64,000 nucleotides of DNA from Marinomonas hwangdonensis (GTDB lineage Bacteria > Pseudomonadota > Gammaproteobacteria > Pseudomonadales > Marinomonadaceae): NCBI RefSeq assembly GCF_003721245.1, contig NZ_RIZG01000006.1, positions 124,001 to 188,000 on the forward strand, given 5' to 3'. Below the pieces are notes generated by a model, which saw only the letters and a program-made list of their open reading frames with translations, searched no databases and was not told where the DNA came from. Positions 53,635-61,521 of the stretch are shown here, piece by piece; positions within the stretch are counted from its first letter, which is position 1, and every line of letters starts with the position of its first letter. The position numbers and the translations under genes were made by a program.

Positions 53635-55308
53635 TCAGTTTCCTTTTGCTTCTATTTTTGCCCAAGAATCGCGCAGTGTGACGGTACGGTTAAACACCAA
53701 ATCGTCTTCTTTTAAATCTCGGCAGAAATACCCTTCACGCTCAAACTGGAAGCCCTGGCCTTTATGAGACGCCACCAGCGAAGGCTCAACTTTGGCATTG
53801 GTTAGCACAGTCAAAGAATCTGGGTTAATAAAGTCTAAGAAAGTTTTATCTTCATAATTGGCGTCAGGCGCTTCGTTAACGAACAGACGATCGTAAAGAT
53901 TCACTCTTGCGTCTACTGCATGTTTTGCACTAACCCAATGAATCACCCCTTTTGGTTTGTAATCTTCTGGATTCACACCAAGGGTATTTTCATCATAGCG
54001 ACAAAGCAGCTCGACCACGTCACCGGCTTCATTTTTGATTGCTTCATCACAGGTGATCACGTAACCACCACGAAGACGAACCGCACCGCCCAGTGTCAAA
54101 CGCTTCCACTTCCGAGGTGGCACTTCAGCAAAATCCGCCGCATCAATGTACAGCTCTTTACTAAACGGCACTTCACGCGTTCCCGCTTCTTCGTTTTTCG
54201 GATGATTTCCAACCGTGAAAATTTCTTCTTTGTCAGCAGGATAGTTGGTCAAGGTCACCTTAATTGGATTTAACACCACCATGACACGATTTGCGCTTGC
54301 GTCCAAATCTTCACGAATAGCGTGCTCTAGCATGCCAACATCCACAACACCGTCAGATTTGGTCACGCCAATACGCTCACAGAAATTTCGGATAGACAAC
54401 GCCGTGTAACCACGACGACGCAGACCGGAAATCGTTGGCATACGCGGGTCATCCCAGCCATAAACGTGTTTTTCATCCACTAACTGCTTAAGCTTACGCT
54501 TACTCGTCACTGTGTAGTTTAAGTTCAAACGCGCGAATTCAATTTGCTGTGGATGCGCTGTCTTTAATGTTTCTAGCACCCAATCGTACAATGGTCGGTG
54601 ATCTTGGAATTCCAGCGTACAAACAGAATGCGTAATATTTTCCAAGGCATCGGACAAGCAATGTGTGAAGTCATACATTGGGTACACACACCACTTATCG
54701 CCCGTTTGATGATGGTGCACATGGCGAACGCGATAAATGATCGGATCGCGCATGTTAATATTTGGGCTAGCCATATCAATTTTGGCACGCAAAACCACTT
54801 CACCATCTTTGTACTTACCGTCTTTCATGTCCATGAAAATGGCCATGTTTTCTTCTACGGTACGGTCACGGAATGGACTGTTCTTGCCTGGCTCTTTCAA
54901 CGTGCCACGGTATTCACGCATCTGCTCCGCGTTTAGCTCACAAGCATAGGCCTTACCGGCCTGAATGAGCTGAACAGCAAAATCGAATAGCTCGTCAAAA
55001 TAGTCCGAGGCAAATTTAGGCTCACCGCTCCACTGAAAGCCAAGCCATTCCACATCACGCTTAATAGACTCTATGTATTCAACACTTTCCTTCTCAGGGT
55101 TGGTGTCATCAAAACGTAGATTACATTGACCGTTGTAACGCTGCGCTAAGCCAAAGTTAAGACAAATGGATTTCGCATGACCAATGTGTAAGTAGCCATT
55201 TGGCTCAGGTGGAAAGCGAGTAAAAACCTTACCGCCATGCTTACCTGATTCGTTATCTTTATCAATGATTTGGGTAATGAAATTACCTGGTTTAGACGTT
55301 TCTGACAT
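53635..55308 (-). CDS. glnS: glutaminyl-tRNA synthetase
   Basis: 557 residues from the ATG at 55308 ([10 protein letters not shown]), which matches E. coli GlnS; the frame extends to 55344 without support. Class I HIGH motif in [19 protein letters not shown] variant in [11 protein letters not shown], acceptor-binding [10 protein letters not shown]-terminal anticodon-binding beta-barrels follow residue about 340. It charges tRNA-Gln directly. Its 5' region overlaps the tail of a remnant frame. Co-transcribed with cysS. Confidence 0.97.
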   Translation of the reverse strand: MSETSKPGNFITQIIDKDNESGKHGGKVFTRFPPEPNGYLHIGHAKSICLNFGLAQRYNGQCNLRFDDTNPEKESVEYIESIKRDVEWLGFQWSGEPKFASDYFDELFDFAVQLIQAGKAYACELNAEQMREYRGTLKEPGKNSPFRDRTVEENMAIFMDMKDGKYKDGEVVLRAKIDMASPNINMRDPIIYRVRHVHHHQTGDKWCVYPMYDFTHCLSDALENITHSVCTLEFQDHRPLYDWVLETLKTAHPQQIEFARLNLNYTVTSKRKLKQLVDEKHVYGWDDPRMPTISGLRRRGYTALSIRNFCERIGVTKSDGVVDVGMLEHAIREDLDASANRVMVVLNPIKVTLTNYPADKEEIFTVGNHPKNEEAGTREVPFSKELYIDAADFAEVPPRKWKRLTLGGAVRLRGGYVITCDEAIKNEAGDVVELLCRYDENTLGVNPEDYKPKGVIHWVSAKHAVDARVNLYDRLFVNEAPDANYEDKTFLDFINPDSLTVLTNAKVEPSLVASHKGQGFQFEREGYFCRDLKEDDLVFNRTVTLRDSWAKIEAKGN

Positions 55309-55615
55309 GTTTGATGTAAGTCCCGATAAGTGTTGGTCTAACAATATTGTTACTTTGACCCATAAGTATATAGTAATTAGGTTTGCATAGGATATTGAGC
55401 AGAAAATCTTTTCCGCCTTTTTCTCTTTTTTTATAAAGAAAATACGTACTCCGCCACAAAGAAAACCCAGAAACCACTAGAATGACCAGCAACTGATGTT
55501 GACGCCAAACGCCAACAACAAAAGCAGCTAACGCACCAAGCAACCAAGGATTAGACAATGAGAAATCTATGTGCTGATTCGGCATCAAGGTCATAGGGGT
55601 GATAATGGCCATCAA
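55292..55615 (-). pseudogene. probable azlD remnant (C-terminal half)
   Basis: An open frame reading VLMAIITPMTLMP, then NPWLLGALAAFVVGVW and [15 protein letters not shown] looks like the C-terminal half of AzlD, the small partner of the AzlC branched-chain amino acid exporter. The N-terminal half is missing: upstream the frame meets a stop within about 12 codons, and no ATG is in place. After about 60 residues the frame runs on without similarity and ends inside glnS. No azlC is present. The remainder of the 408-base glnS-queC gap shows nothing else. Confidence 0.45.
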
Positions 55616-55752
55616 AACCCTGCTTTTCTTCTCCCCTTTTGTGCTTTCTTATGTTGAGTTTCCTAGTTTGATATTGTGGCCTTCTGCTATACTCCAACGC
55701 TTTATCAACCCTGTCTTTTTACATTCAAAAAGACTTTTACGAGGACACAAGC

Positions 55753-56412
55753 ATGTCTGAAAAAGCCGTCGTGGTGTATTCAGGAGGAATGGATTCTTTC
55801 ACTGTTCTGAATACGGCCATTCAAAACGGGCTGGAGGTTTACGCTTTATCCTTTAACTACGGACAAAAGCACAGCAAAGAGCTCGAGGTTGCCGCACAGG
55901 TATGTCGTGAATTAGGCGTTTCTCATAAAGTTGTCGACATTACCGCAATCAACAGTTTAATGGCAAACTCATCGCTCACCGGCGATGCTGAAATCCCGGA
56001 AGGCCATTACGAAAGCGACAGCATGAAGTCAACCGTAGTACCAAACCGCAATATGGTCTTACTCTCCATGGCCATTGCTTATGCGGTGTCATTAGAGGCT
56101 GGCAAAGTCTATTACGGTGCGCACTCTGGCGACCACCACATTTATCCAGATTGTCGCCCTGAATTCGTCGAGGCCATGAACGCGGTATCAAAAATAGCAA
56201 ACTATCAATCCGTTGAAATCGTCACGCCATTTTTACATGCGTCAAAAGGCGAGATTTTAAAAGCAGGATTAAGCATGAATCTTAACTATGCCAATACCTG
56301 GACATGTTACAATGGTCGCGAAAAATCGTGTGGCAAATGTGGTGCTTGTAACGAACGCCTAGAAGCGTTTGCCGAACAAGGCAAAACAGATCCACTAGAA
56401 TACGAAGCGTAA
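55753..56412 (+). CDS. queC: 7-cyano-7-deazaguanine synthase
   Basis: 219 residues. It converts CDG to preQ0 with ATP and ammonia. The PP-loop [10 protein letters not shown] is at the N-terminus; the C-terminal zinc site is C-x(8)-C-x2-C-x2-C-like in [35 protein letters not shown] precedes the start. It lies 156 bases upstream of queE, and queF is elsewhere in the window. No preQ1-type riboswitch is recognisable in its leader. Confidence 0.97.
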   Translation: MSEKAVVVYSGGMDSFTVLNTAIQNGLEVYALSFNYGQKHSKELEVAAQVCRELGVSHKVVDITAINSLMANSSLTGDAEIPEGHYESDSMKSTVVPNRNMVLLSMAIAYAVSLEAGKVYYGAHSGDHHIYPDCRPEFVEAMNAVSKIANYQSVEIVTPFLHASKGEILKAGLSMNLNYANTWTCYNGREKSCGKCGACNERLEAFAEQGKTDPLEYEA

Positions 56413-56568
56413 CCACAGAGTTAAACCCAAAACTTAAACTGATTTTAGTGTGTTTGCTTTAATGCGAGTTGGCTTTTGTTCCACAAATGACCGATTTCGC
56501 CATTAAATTATCAACTAAAGTTATAACCCTTACCTCGACTGTTTTCGAGATGTAACAGGTGTAACCCA

Positions 56569-57219
56569 ATGTACTCAATTAAAGAAGCCTTTTATTCATT
56601 ACAAGGTGAAGGCGCCCATGCCGGACGCCCTGCTCTATTTTGCCGTTTTACCGGCTGCAACTTGTGGTCTGGCCTAGAAAAAACACGCGCCAAATCGGAA
56701 TGTCAATTTTGTGATACTGATTTTATCGGTACCGATGGGCAGCATGGTGGGAAATTCCCCACCGCAGCTCAGCTACGCGCTCACATAGATTCACTGTGGC
56801 CAACTGGTCAAGGACACAAATACGTTGTTTTTACGGGGGGCGAACCCGCCCTTCAACTCGACGAGGCCCTCATAGTCGAAATGAAGCAACACGGTTATAC
56901 CATTGCTATAGAAACCAACGGCACAATCGCGCTCCCGCAAGGTATAGATTGGGTTTGTGTTAGCCCCAAAACAGCCAAGCCTTTGGTCGTATCAAAAGGC
57001 GATGAACTCAAGCTGGTATTTCCGCAATCACACCTCTCGCCAGAATTATTTGAAACACTGGATTTTGCACATTTTTACCTGCAACCCATGGACCAAAGCC
57101 ACCTTACAGCAGATCAAATTCCTCTGATCGATACCCAGCAGGCCACTTTACAATACTGTTTATCGCATCCAAGGTGGCGTCTTAGCCTACAAACACATAA
57201 AATGCTCAACATTGATTAG
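56569..57219 (+). CDS. queE: 7-carboxy-7-deazaguanine synthase
   Basis: 216 residues. A radical-SAM enzyme that makes CDG from CPH4. The cluster-binding cysteines occur as C-x14-C-x2-C (starting CNLWSG..., ending CQFCDTDF), the extended arrangement known in a subgroup of QueE. FTGGEPALQLD and ETNGTIALP are further signatures. The 156-base gap after queC holds no clear element; the ribosome site is weak (AACAGGTGTAACCC). It probably forms a loose que-ppiB-lpxH transcript. Confidence 0.95.
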   Translation: MYSIKEAFYSLQGEGAHAGRPALFCRFTGCNLWSGLEKTRAKSECQFCDTDFIGTDGQHGGKFPTAAQLRAHIDSLWPTGQGHKYVVFTGGEPALQLDEALIVEMKQHGYTIAIETNGTIALPQGIDWVCVSPKTAKPLVVSKGDELKLVFPQSHLSPELFETLDFAHFYLQPMDQSHLTADQIPLIDTQQATLQYCLSHPRWRLSLQTHKMLNID

Positions 57220-57249
57220 CACACTATTTACTAAACAAGGAAACACTAG

Positions 57250-57753
57250 ATGATCATACTACACACAAATCACGGCGACATTCACGTTGAACTGGATTAC
57301 GAAAAAGCACCCAAGTCTGCGAAAAACTTCGAAGATTACGTGACTTCAGGCTTTTACGATGGCGTAATTTTCCACCGCGTTATCAATGGCTTCATGGTGC
57401 AAGGTGGTGGTTTTAAGCCTGGCATGACCCAAAAAGAAACACGCACCACCATTGAAAACGAAGCCGACAACGGCCTTAAAAATGAAGTAGGCACGTTAGC
57501 CATGGCGCGTACTATGGACCCGCATTCTGCCTCTGCACAATTTTTCATCAACGTAGCAGACAACAGCTTCTTAAACCACCGCAGCAAAACGCCAGATGGT
57601 TGGGGTTATGCCGTGTTTGGTAAAGTTACGGCGGGTATGGATGTCGTTAACAAAATCAAAGAAGTAAAAACGACGATGAAATCTGGTCACCAAGATGTGC
57701 CTGCTGAGGACGTCATCATCGAAAGTGCAGAATTGGTAAAAAGCGAAGGCTAA
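57250..57753 (+). CDS. ppiB: peptidyl-prolyl cis-trans isomerase B (cyclophilin)
   Basis: 167 residues with no signal peptide, so cytoplasmic. The cyclophilin core shows [15 protein letters not shown] (active-site Arg and Phe) and [26 protein letters not shown] precedes the ATG. It overlaps lpxH by one base (TAATG), so the two are coupled. It assists protein folding and is not essential in relatives. Confidence 0.96.
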   Translation: MIILHTNHGDIHVELDYEKAPKSAKNFEDYVTSGFYDGVIFHRVINGFMVQGGGFKPGMTQKETRTTIENEADNGLKNEVGTLAMARTMDPHSASAQFFINVADNSFLNHRSKTPDGWGYAVFGKVTAGMDVVNKIKEVKTTMKSGHQDVPAEDVIIESAELVKSEG

Positions 57754-58535
57754 TGATTCGTTATTTTATCTCAGATTTGCATTTGAGCGACAAACGTCCG
57801 GATCTTCTCCGGGCGTTTGTTCTGATGACCAAAGCCCTCTTGGCTCGAAAAGAGGAAGCGGAGCTCTATATTTTAGGCGACTTCTATGAAGCTTGGATTG
57901 GTGATGATTTTCAAGCAGACTGGAATACTGAAATAGAGAACGCCCTAGTTGAATTGTCACAGTCAGGCTTTAGGTTGTATTTTTTGCATGGCAACAGAGA
58001 CTTTTTGATTGGAAAAGACTGGTTAGCTCGAGTGGGTGCCACTTTTATAGAAGAGCAGACGGTATGCTTAATAGACGATCGTTCTGTACTTTTAACCCAT
58101 GGCGATGAGTATTGTATTGAAGATACAGAGTATCAGGCTTTCAGAAAAACGGTACGATCTAAACAGTGGCAAGAACACATTCTCGCTATGCCACTCAAGC
58201 AACGCATCGCCTTAGCTGCACAACTGCGCAACGACAGTAAATCCAGTGCAATGGAAAAATCCATGGACATTATGGATGTCTCAAACTCTGCCGTTAATGC
58301 GTCCTTGATTCATCATCAATGCCAGACCGTTATTCATGGCCACACTCACCGCCCAGACCTTCACGAAGACGAAAGCACTCTGCGTTGTGTGCTCGGCGAT
58401 TGGGATACACACGTTTGGCTCGCTAGCATCAAAGAGGGTATCTATTCTCAATCAAAAGCCACGGTAGCGACTTTCAACCAAGATACCCTAAGTGGATTAC
58501 AAGAAGTGCATCGCAGGGCTTTAAGCAAAAAATAA
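57753..58535 (+). CDS. lpxH: UDP-2,3-diacylglucosamine diphosphatase
   Basis: 260 residues. It cleaves UDP-2,3-diacylglucosamine to lipid X in lipid A synthesis on the inner face of the membrane. Metallophosphoesterase residues are all visible: DLHLS, GDFYEAWIGDD, GNRDFL, LTHGDEYC and HGHTHRPDLHE. It is slightly longer than E. coli LpxH (240). Its 5' coding region holds a strong 13-bp hairpin (57790-57820). Confidence 0.96.
   Translation: MIRYFISDLHLSDKRPDLLRAFVLMTKALLARKEEAELYILGDFYEAWIGDDFQADWNTEIENALVELSQSGFRLYFLHGNRDFLIGKDWLARVGATFIEEQTVCLIDDRSVLLTHGDEYCIEDTEYQAFRKTVRSKQWQEHILAMPLKQRIALAAQLRNDSKSSAMEKSMDIMDVSNSAVNASLIHHQCQTVIHGHTHRPDLHEDESTLRCVLGDWDTHVWLASIKEGIYSQSKATVATFNQDTLSGLQEVHRRALSKK
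57790..57820 (+). other. strong hairpin inside the start of lpxH
   Basis: ACAAACGTCCGGA (57790-57802) pairs with TCCGGGCGTTTGT (57808-57820) along 13 bp with a single U-G pair and a five-base loop. It lies 12 codons into lpxH. Confidence 0.75.
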
Positions 58536-58613
58536 CTTTTTCACTCCTTTCTTTTCGCTTCATCCATGGCGTTCTTTTGGTTGAAGCGTTTTCACGAATA
58601 ACGATTACATTAC

Positions 58614-58627
58614 TTCTCTTAAGAGAA
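58614..58627. promoter_or_regulatory. 14-bp palindrome upstream of the symporter gene
   Basis: TTCTCTTAAGAGAA is a perfect palindrome in the 279-base gap between lpxH and the NSS transporter gene, about 190 bases before the latter. A possible operator; no regulator is known. Confidence 0.3.
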
Positions 58628-58757
58628 ACACTAAAACACATATTGCGATACAAAAAAACCACCAATAGCCTTGACCATGTATCAAGAAATGGCGATGATT
58701 CTGAAATACCAAATTCACTTTCGTGATCCGGAAGAGCGTTCTGGTGTTTAAATCGAA

Positions 58758-58780
58758 TGCTTAACTTACCCTGTTAAGCA
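58758..58780 (+). promoter_or_regulatory. stem-loop in the leader of the symporter gene
   Basis: TGCTTAAC and GTTAAGCA form an 8-bp perfect stem with a seven-base loop, ending 34 bases before the start codon. It could be an operator or a leader structure. Confidence 0.35.
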
Positions 58781-58814
58781 ATACCATAAAAATAAATACA
58801 AAGGTACAACCTTA

Positions 58815-60215
58815 ATGTCTGATAACTATTCCTCGGCCAGCGCTTCTGGCTCTGTTAAGTCCTCACCTACGCGTGTTCAGTGGTCTACCCGAATGGCATT
58901 TGTTCTGGCCGCAGTCGGCTCTGCTGTCGGGTTGGGCAATATATGGAAATTCCCTTATATTACCGGTGAACACGGTGGAGGCGCATTTGTACTGGTCTAT
59001 TTAGGCTGTATTCTGATTATAGGTATTCCCGTCATGATGGCTGAAATCGCTTTAGGGCGACGTGGACGCCATAACCCAGCACAAGGCATTGCGGCATTGG
59101 TTCGTGAAGCCGGGGCGCACCCGTTTTGGAAAATCATTGGCGTCATGGCATTGCTGTGTGGCTTTATGATCCTTACGTTTTATACCGTTGTCGCTGGTTG
59201 GGCATTCGCGTACGCCCCAAAAGCCGCATCAGGTAGCTTTGTCGGTGAAAATGGCGACGCCATTGGTGCTATGTTTGGTGGCATGCTGGCGAACCCTCTT
59301 GCTCTAACCATCTGGATGACGGTAGTTTTAGGGTTAACCATGGCCATTGTTTTACGCGGCCTACACGGTGGACTTGAAAAATCCATTAACCTATTAATGC
59401 CAGGCTTGCTCATTTTGTTGCTGATTCTAGTGGGATACGCCATGACCAGCGGACACTTTATGGAAGGGGTTAGCTTTTTATTTAAAGCCGACTTTAGCAA
59501 GATGACAGGAACCGGCTTCTTAGTAGCACTGGGGCATGCTTTTTTCACCCTCAGCCTAGCATCTGGCGCCATTATGACTTACGGCTCCTACTTACCGGAC
59601 AATGTCTCTATTGGCAAAACAACCATGTTAATCGCTATCATGGATACGGTTGTGGCGCTTGCTGCGGGCCTTGCCATTTTCCCATTGGTTTTTGCCAACG
59701 GCTTAGAGCCAGGATCAGGTCCAGGTCTTATTTTTGTCACCTTGCCCATTGCCTTTGGCCAAATGCCTTTTGGCAGCGCGTTTGGCACGTTATTTTTCTT
59801 ATTACTGGCCGTTGCCGCTTTGACCTCCGCCATCTCGTTGCTTGAGCCAACTATTTCTTGGTTAACTGAAAAGTTCAAGATGACGCGTATCAAAGCGTGT
59901 TTGCTAGCAGGCAGTTTACTGTGGATAGGTGGGCTTGGCGTTGTGGCCTCATTAAACATAGGTTCTGAATGGACACTGTTTGGCAAAACATTCTTCGACA
60001 TTCTAGACTACCTAACCTCCAGTTGGCTTATGCCTCTTGGTGGCTTACTGATGGCCATTTTCAGTGGCTGGATATTGAATAAAACCGTTATGCAAGATGA
60101 AATCGGATTGGGCACAGGTATCATGTATCAACTTTGGTTATTTACCATGCGCTACATAACACCTCTGGCCATCATTGTTGTATTTCTGAATGTGTTGGGG
60201 GTTATTAGCTTTTAG
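58815..60215 (+). CDS. sodium-dependent neurotransmitter-symporter (NSS/SNF) family transporter
   Basis: 466 residues with 11 to 12 predicted membrane helices. The first helix carries AAVGSAVGLGNIWKFPY, the NSS sodium- and substrate-site signature, followed by GGGAFVLVYL and the GIPVMMAEIALGRRG loop. These are Na+-coupled amino acid symporters of the LeuT/MhsT group; the substrate is not predictable, although amino acids are typical. Followed by a good terminator, so monocistronic. Confidence 0.93.
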   Translation: MSDNYSSASASGSVKSSPTRVQWSTRMAFVLAAVGSAVGLGNIWKFPYITGEHGGGAFVLVYLGCILIIGIPVMMAEIALGRRGRHNPAQGIAALVREAGAHPFWKIIGVMALLCGFMILTFYTVVAGWAFAYAPKAASGSFVGENGDAIGAMFGGMLANPLALTIWMTVVLGLTMAIVLRGLHGGLEKSINLLMPGLLILLLILVGYAMTSGHFMEGVSFLFKADFSKMTGTGFLVALGHAFFTLSLASGAIMTYGSYLPDNVSIGKTTMLIAIMDTVVALAAGLAIFPLVFANGLEPGSGPGLIFVTLPIAFGQMPFGSAFGTLFFLLLAVAALTSAISLLEPTISWLTEKFKMTRIKACLLAGSLLWIGGLGVVASLNIGSEWTLFGKTFFDILDYLTSSWLMPLGGLLMAIFSGWILNKTVMQDEIGLGTGIMYQLWLFTMRYITPLAIIVVFLNVLGVISF

Positions 60216-60225
60216 ACTCAGCATA

Positions 60226-60265
60226 AAAAGCCCAAGGCCAATTTGTTATGGTCTTGGGCTTATGA
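60226..60265 (+). terminator. terminator after the NSS symporter gene
   Basis: AAGCCCAAGGCCA (60228-60240) pairs with TGGTCTTGGGCTT (60249-60261), 13 bp with one G-U and an eight-base loop; AAAA precedes the stem. Confidence 0.75.
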
Positions 60266-60342
60266 TAGTGCGCCTATACTGAAACACTTTATGAGGGTTA
60301 GTCTCTTTGCTGAACGTACGTAAATTTTACGTTTGAATGTCA

Positions 60343-60669
60343 TCACGGTTTCTGATTATTCCCTGCAAGCAGCTCTTTCACCCACACTGTTTCTTCTGCA
60401 TTCCTAGATCGACAAAACTCTATATTACGGTTATGCAACATAGCTACTGCACGAAAAAAGGCATTATTAACAACAACAGGATTTAGCTTTATTCCATGTT
60501 GCTGCCACCAATGCTGTTGAACCTTAGCAGTCAGTAGTTGGTATAAAAAATCCAACTCAAGTGACCCTTTATGCATGGCTTCGAAATCCACCACAGGGTC
60601 TACTTTTGCAATCTCTAACGCCAACCAATAGGTGACATCAGGTAATGTTTCACTTTTATGCATGCCCAT
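60343..60669 (-). CDS. unrecognised 108-residue protein
   Basis: A soluble, helical protein with no signal peptide. Noticeable features are a Trp/Gln-rich KVQQHWWQQHGIKL segment and an acidic N-terminal half. GAGGGGAATATT before the ATG at 60669 is a good ribosome site, supporting that it is real. No family is recognised. It stands alone between the symporter terminator and miaE. Confidence 0.55.
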   Translation of the reverse strand: MGMHKSETLPDVTYWLALEIAKVDPVVDFEAMHKGSLELDFLYQLLTAKVQQHWWQQHGIKLNPVVVNNAFFRAVAMLHNRNIEFCRSRNAEETVWVKELLAGNNQKP

Positions 60670-60763
60670 AATATTCCCCTCAATCCAGAGTCATATTATG
60701 AGTCTAGCAGCTGTTTAGAAAGTCTCCATAAAAAAGCACACTTAACAATATTATTTATTTTCT

Positions 60764-61375
60764 TTAAACATTGACTGGCGGCCCACTGTGTATTCGAAAC
60801 TCAGCATCAGGCTCGATAATAAGCTTATGTTCAAGCTCACGGAAAAAAGCGACACGGTCATGAATAGGCTCACCAGCATACTCTTGCGCCAACGCAAGGT
60901 AGTCTTCAAAGTGACGTGCTTCGGATTTCAGTAATGACAGGTAAAATTTTGACAACTCTTCATCTAGGTGCGGTGCTAATGCCGCAAATCGCTCACAAGA
61001 CCTGGCTTCAACAAAAGCACCTATAATTAACGTATCAACAAGACGAGCAGGCTCATGGGTACGAATGTGCTTACGAAGGCCATCAGCATAACGTGAAGCA
61101 CTTAAATGCTCATAGGCAATACCACGTTTTCGCATTATTTTGTGTACTTGCTCAAAATGCAGAAGCTCTTCACGGGCTAATCGTGACATTTTGTGTAAAA
61201 GGTTATCGCGGTCTACATAACGATACATTAGACTCATTGCCGTTGACGCCGCTTTCTTCTCGCAATGAGCATGATCATTTAACAATAAGGTTTGGTTTTC
61301 AATCGCCCAGTTAACCCACGCTTTTGGGGACTCACAAGGAAGAAACTCAACAAGCTCTGGATACGCAGATAACAT
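60764..61375 (-). CDS. miaE: tRNA-(ms[2]io[6]A)-hydroxylase
   Basis: 203 residues. A ferritin-like diiron enzyme that hydroxylates ms2i6A37 in tRNA. Metal ligands sit in HCEKKAAS, REELLHFEQVH, EARSCERF and SEARHFEDYL, with the E-x-x-H pairs intact. AAAGGTAGAG precedes the start. Monocistronic; the tRNA-modification enzymes miaB and miaA are not in the window. Confidence 0.95.
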   Translation of the reverse strand: MLSAYPELVEFLPCESPKAWVNWAIENQTLLLNDHAHCEKKAASTAMSLMYRYVDRDNLLHKMSRLAREELLHFEQVHKIMRKRGIAYEHLSASRYADGLRKHIRTHEPARLVDTLIIGAFVEARSCERFAALAPHLDEELSKFYLSLLKSEARHFEDYLALAQEYAGEPIHDRVAFFRELEHKLIIEPDAEFRIHSGPPVNV

Positions 61376-61521
61376 TACTCTACCTTTTTGTGTTAAAAAA
61401 CGGGATTATACTTGGTATTAATTAAGGTGCGAACAGATTATCTCTTATCTATCCACAAAAAAATCTGAGAACATAGATGCCTTTTTTGCCATAACATCCT
61501 GATTTGGATTTTGATTTCGTC

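Noticed and set aside
55619-55752. Possible preQ1 riboswitch before queC
   Set aside because: No C-rich loop and A-rich tail arrangement is recognisable, and the space next to the start is short.
59180-60001. Two long open frames (130 and 137 codons) on the minus strand opposite the NSS symporter
   Set aside because: They mirror codon usage of the transporter, lack ribosome sites and resemble no protein; shadow frames.
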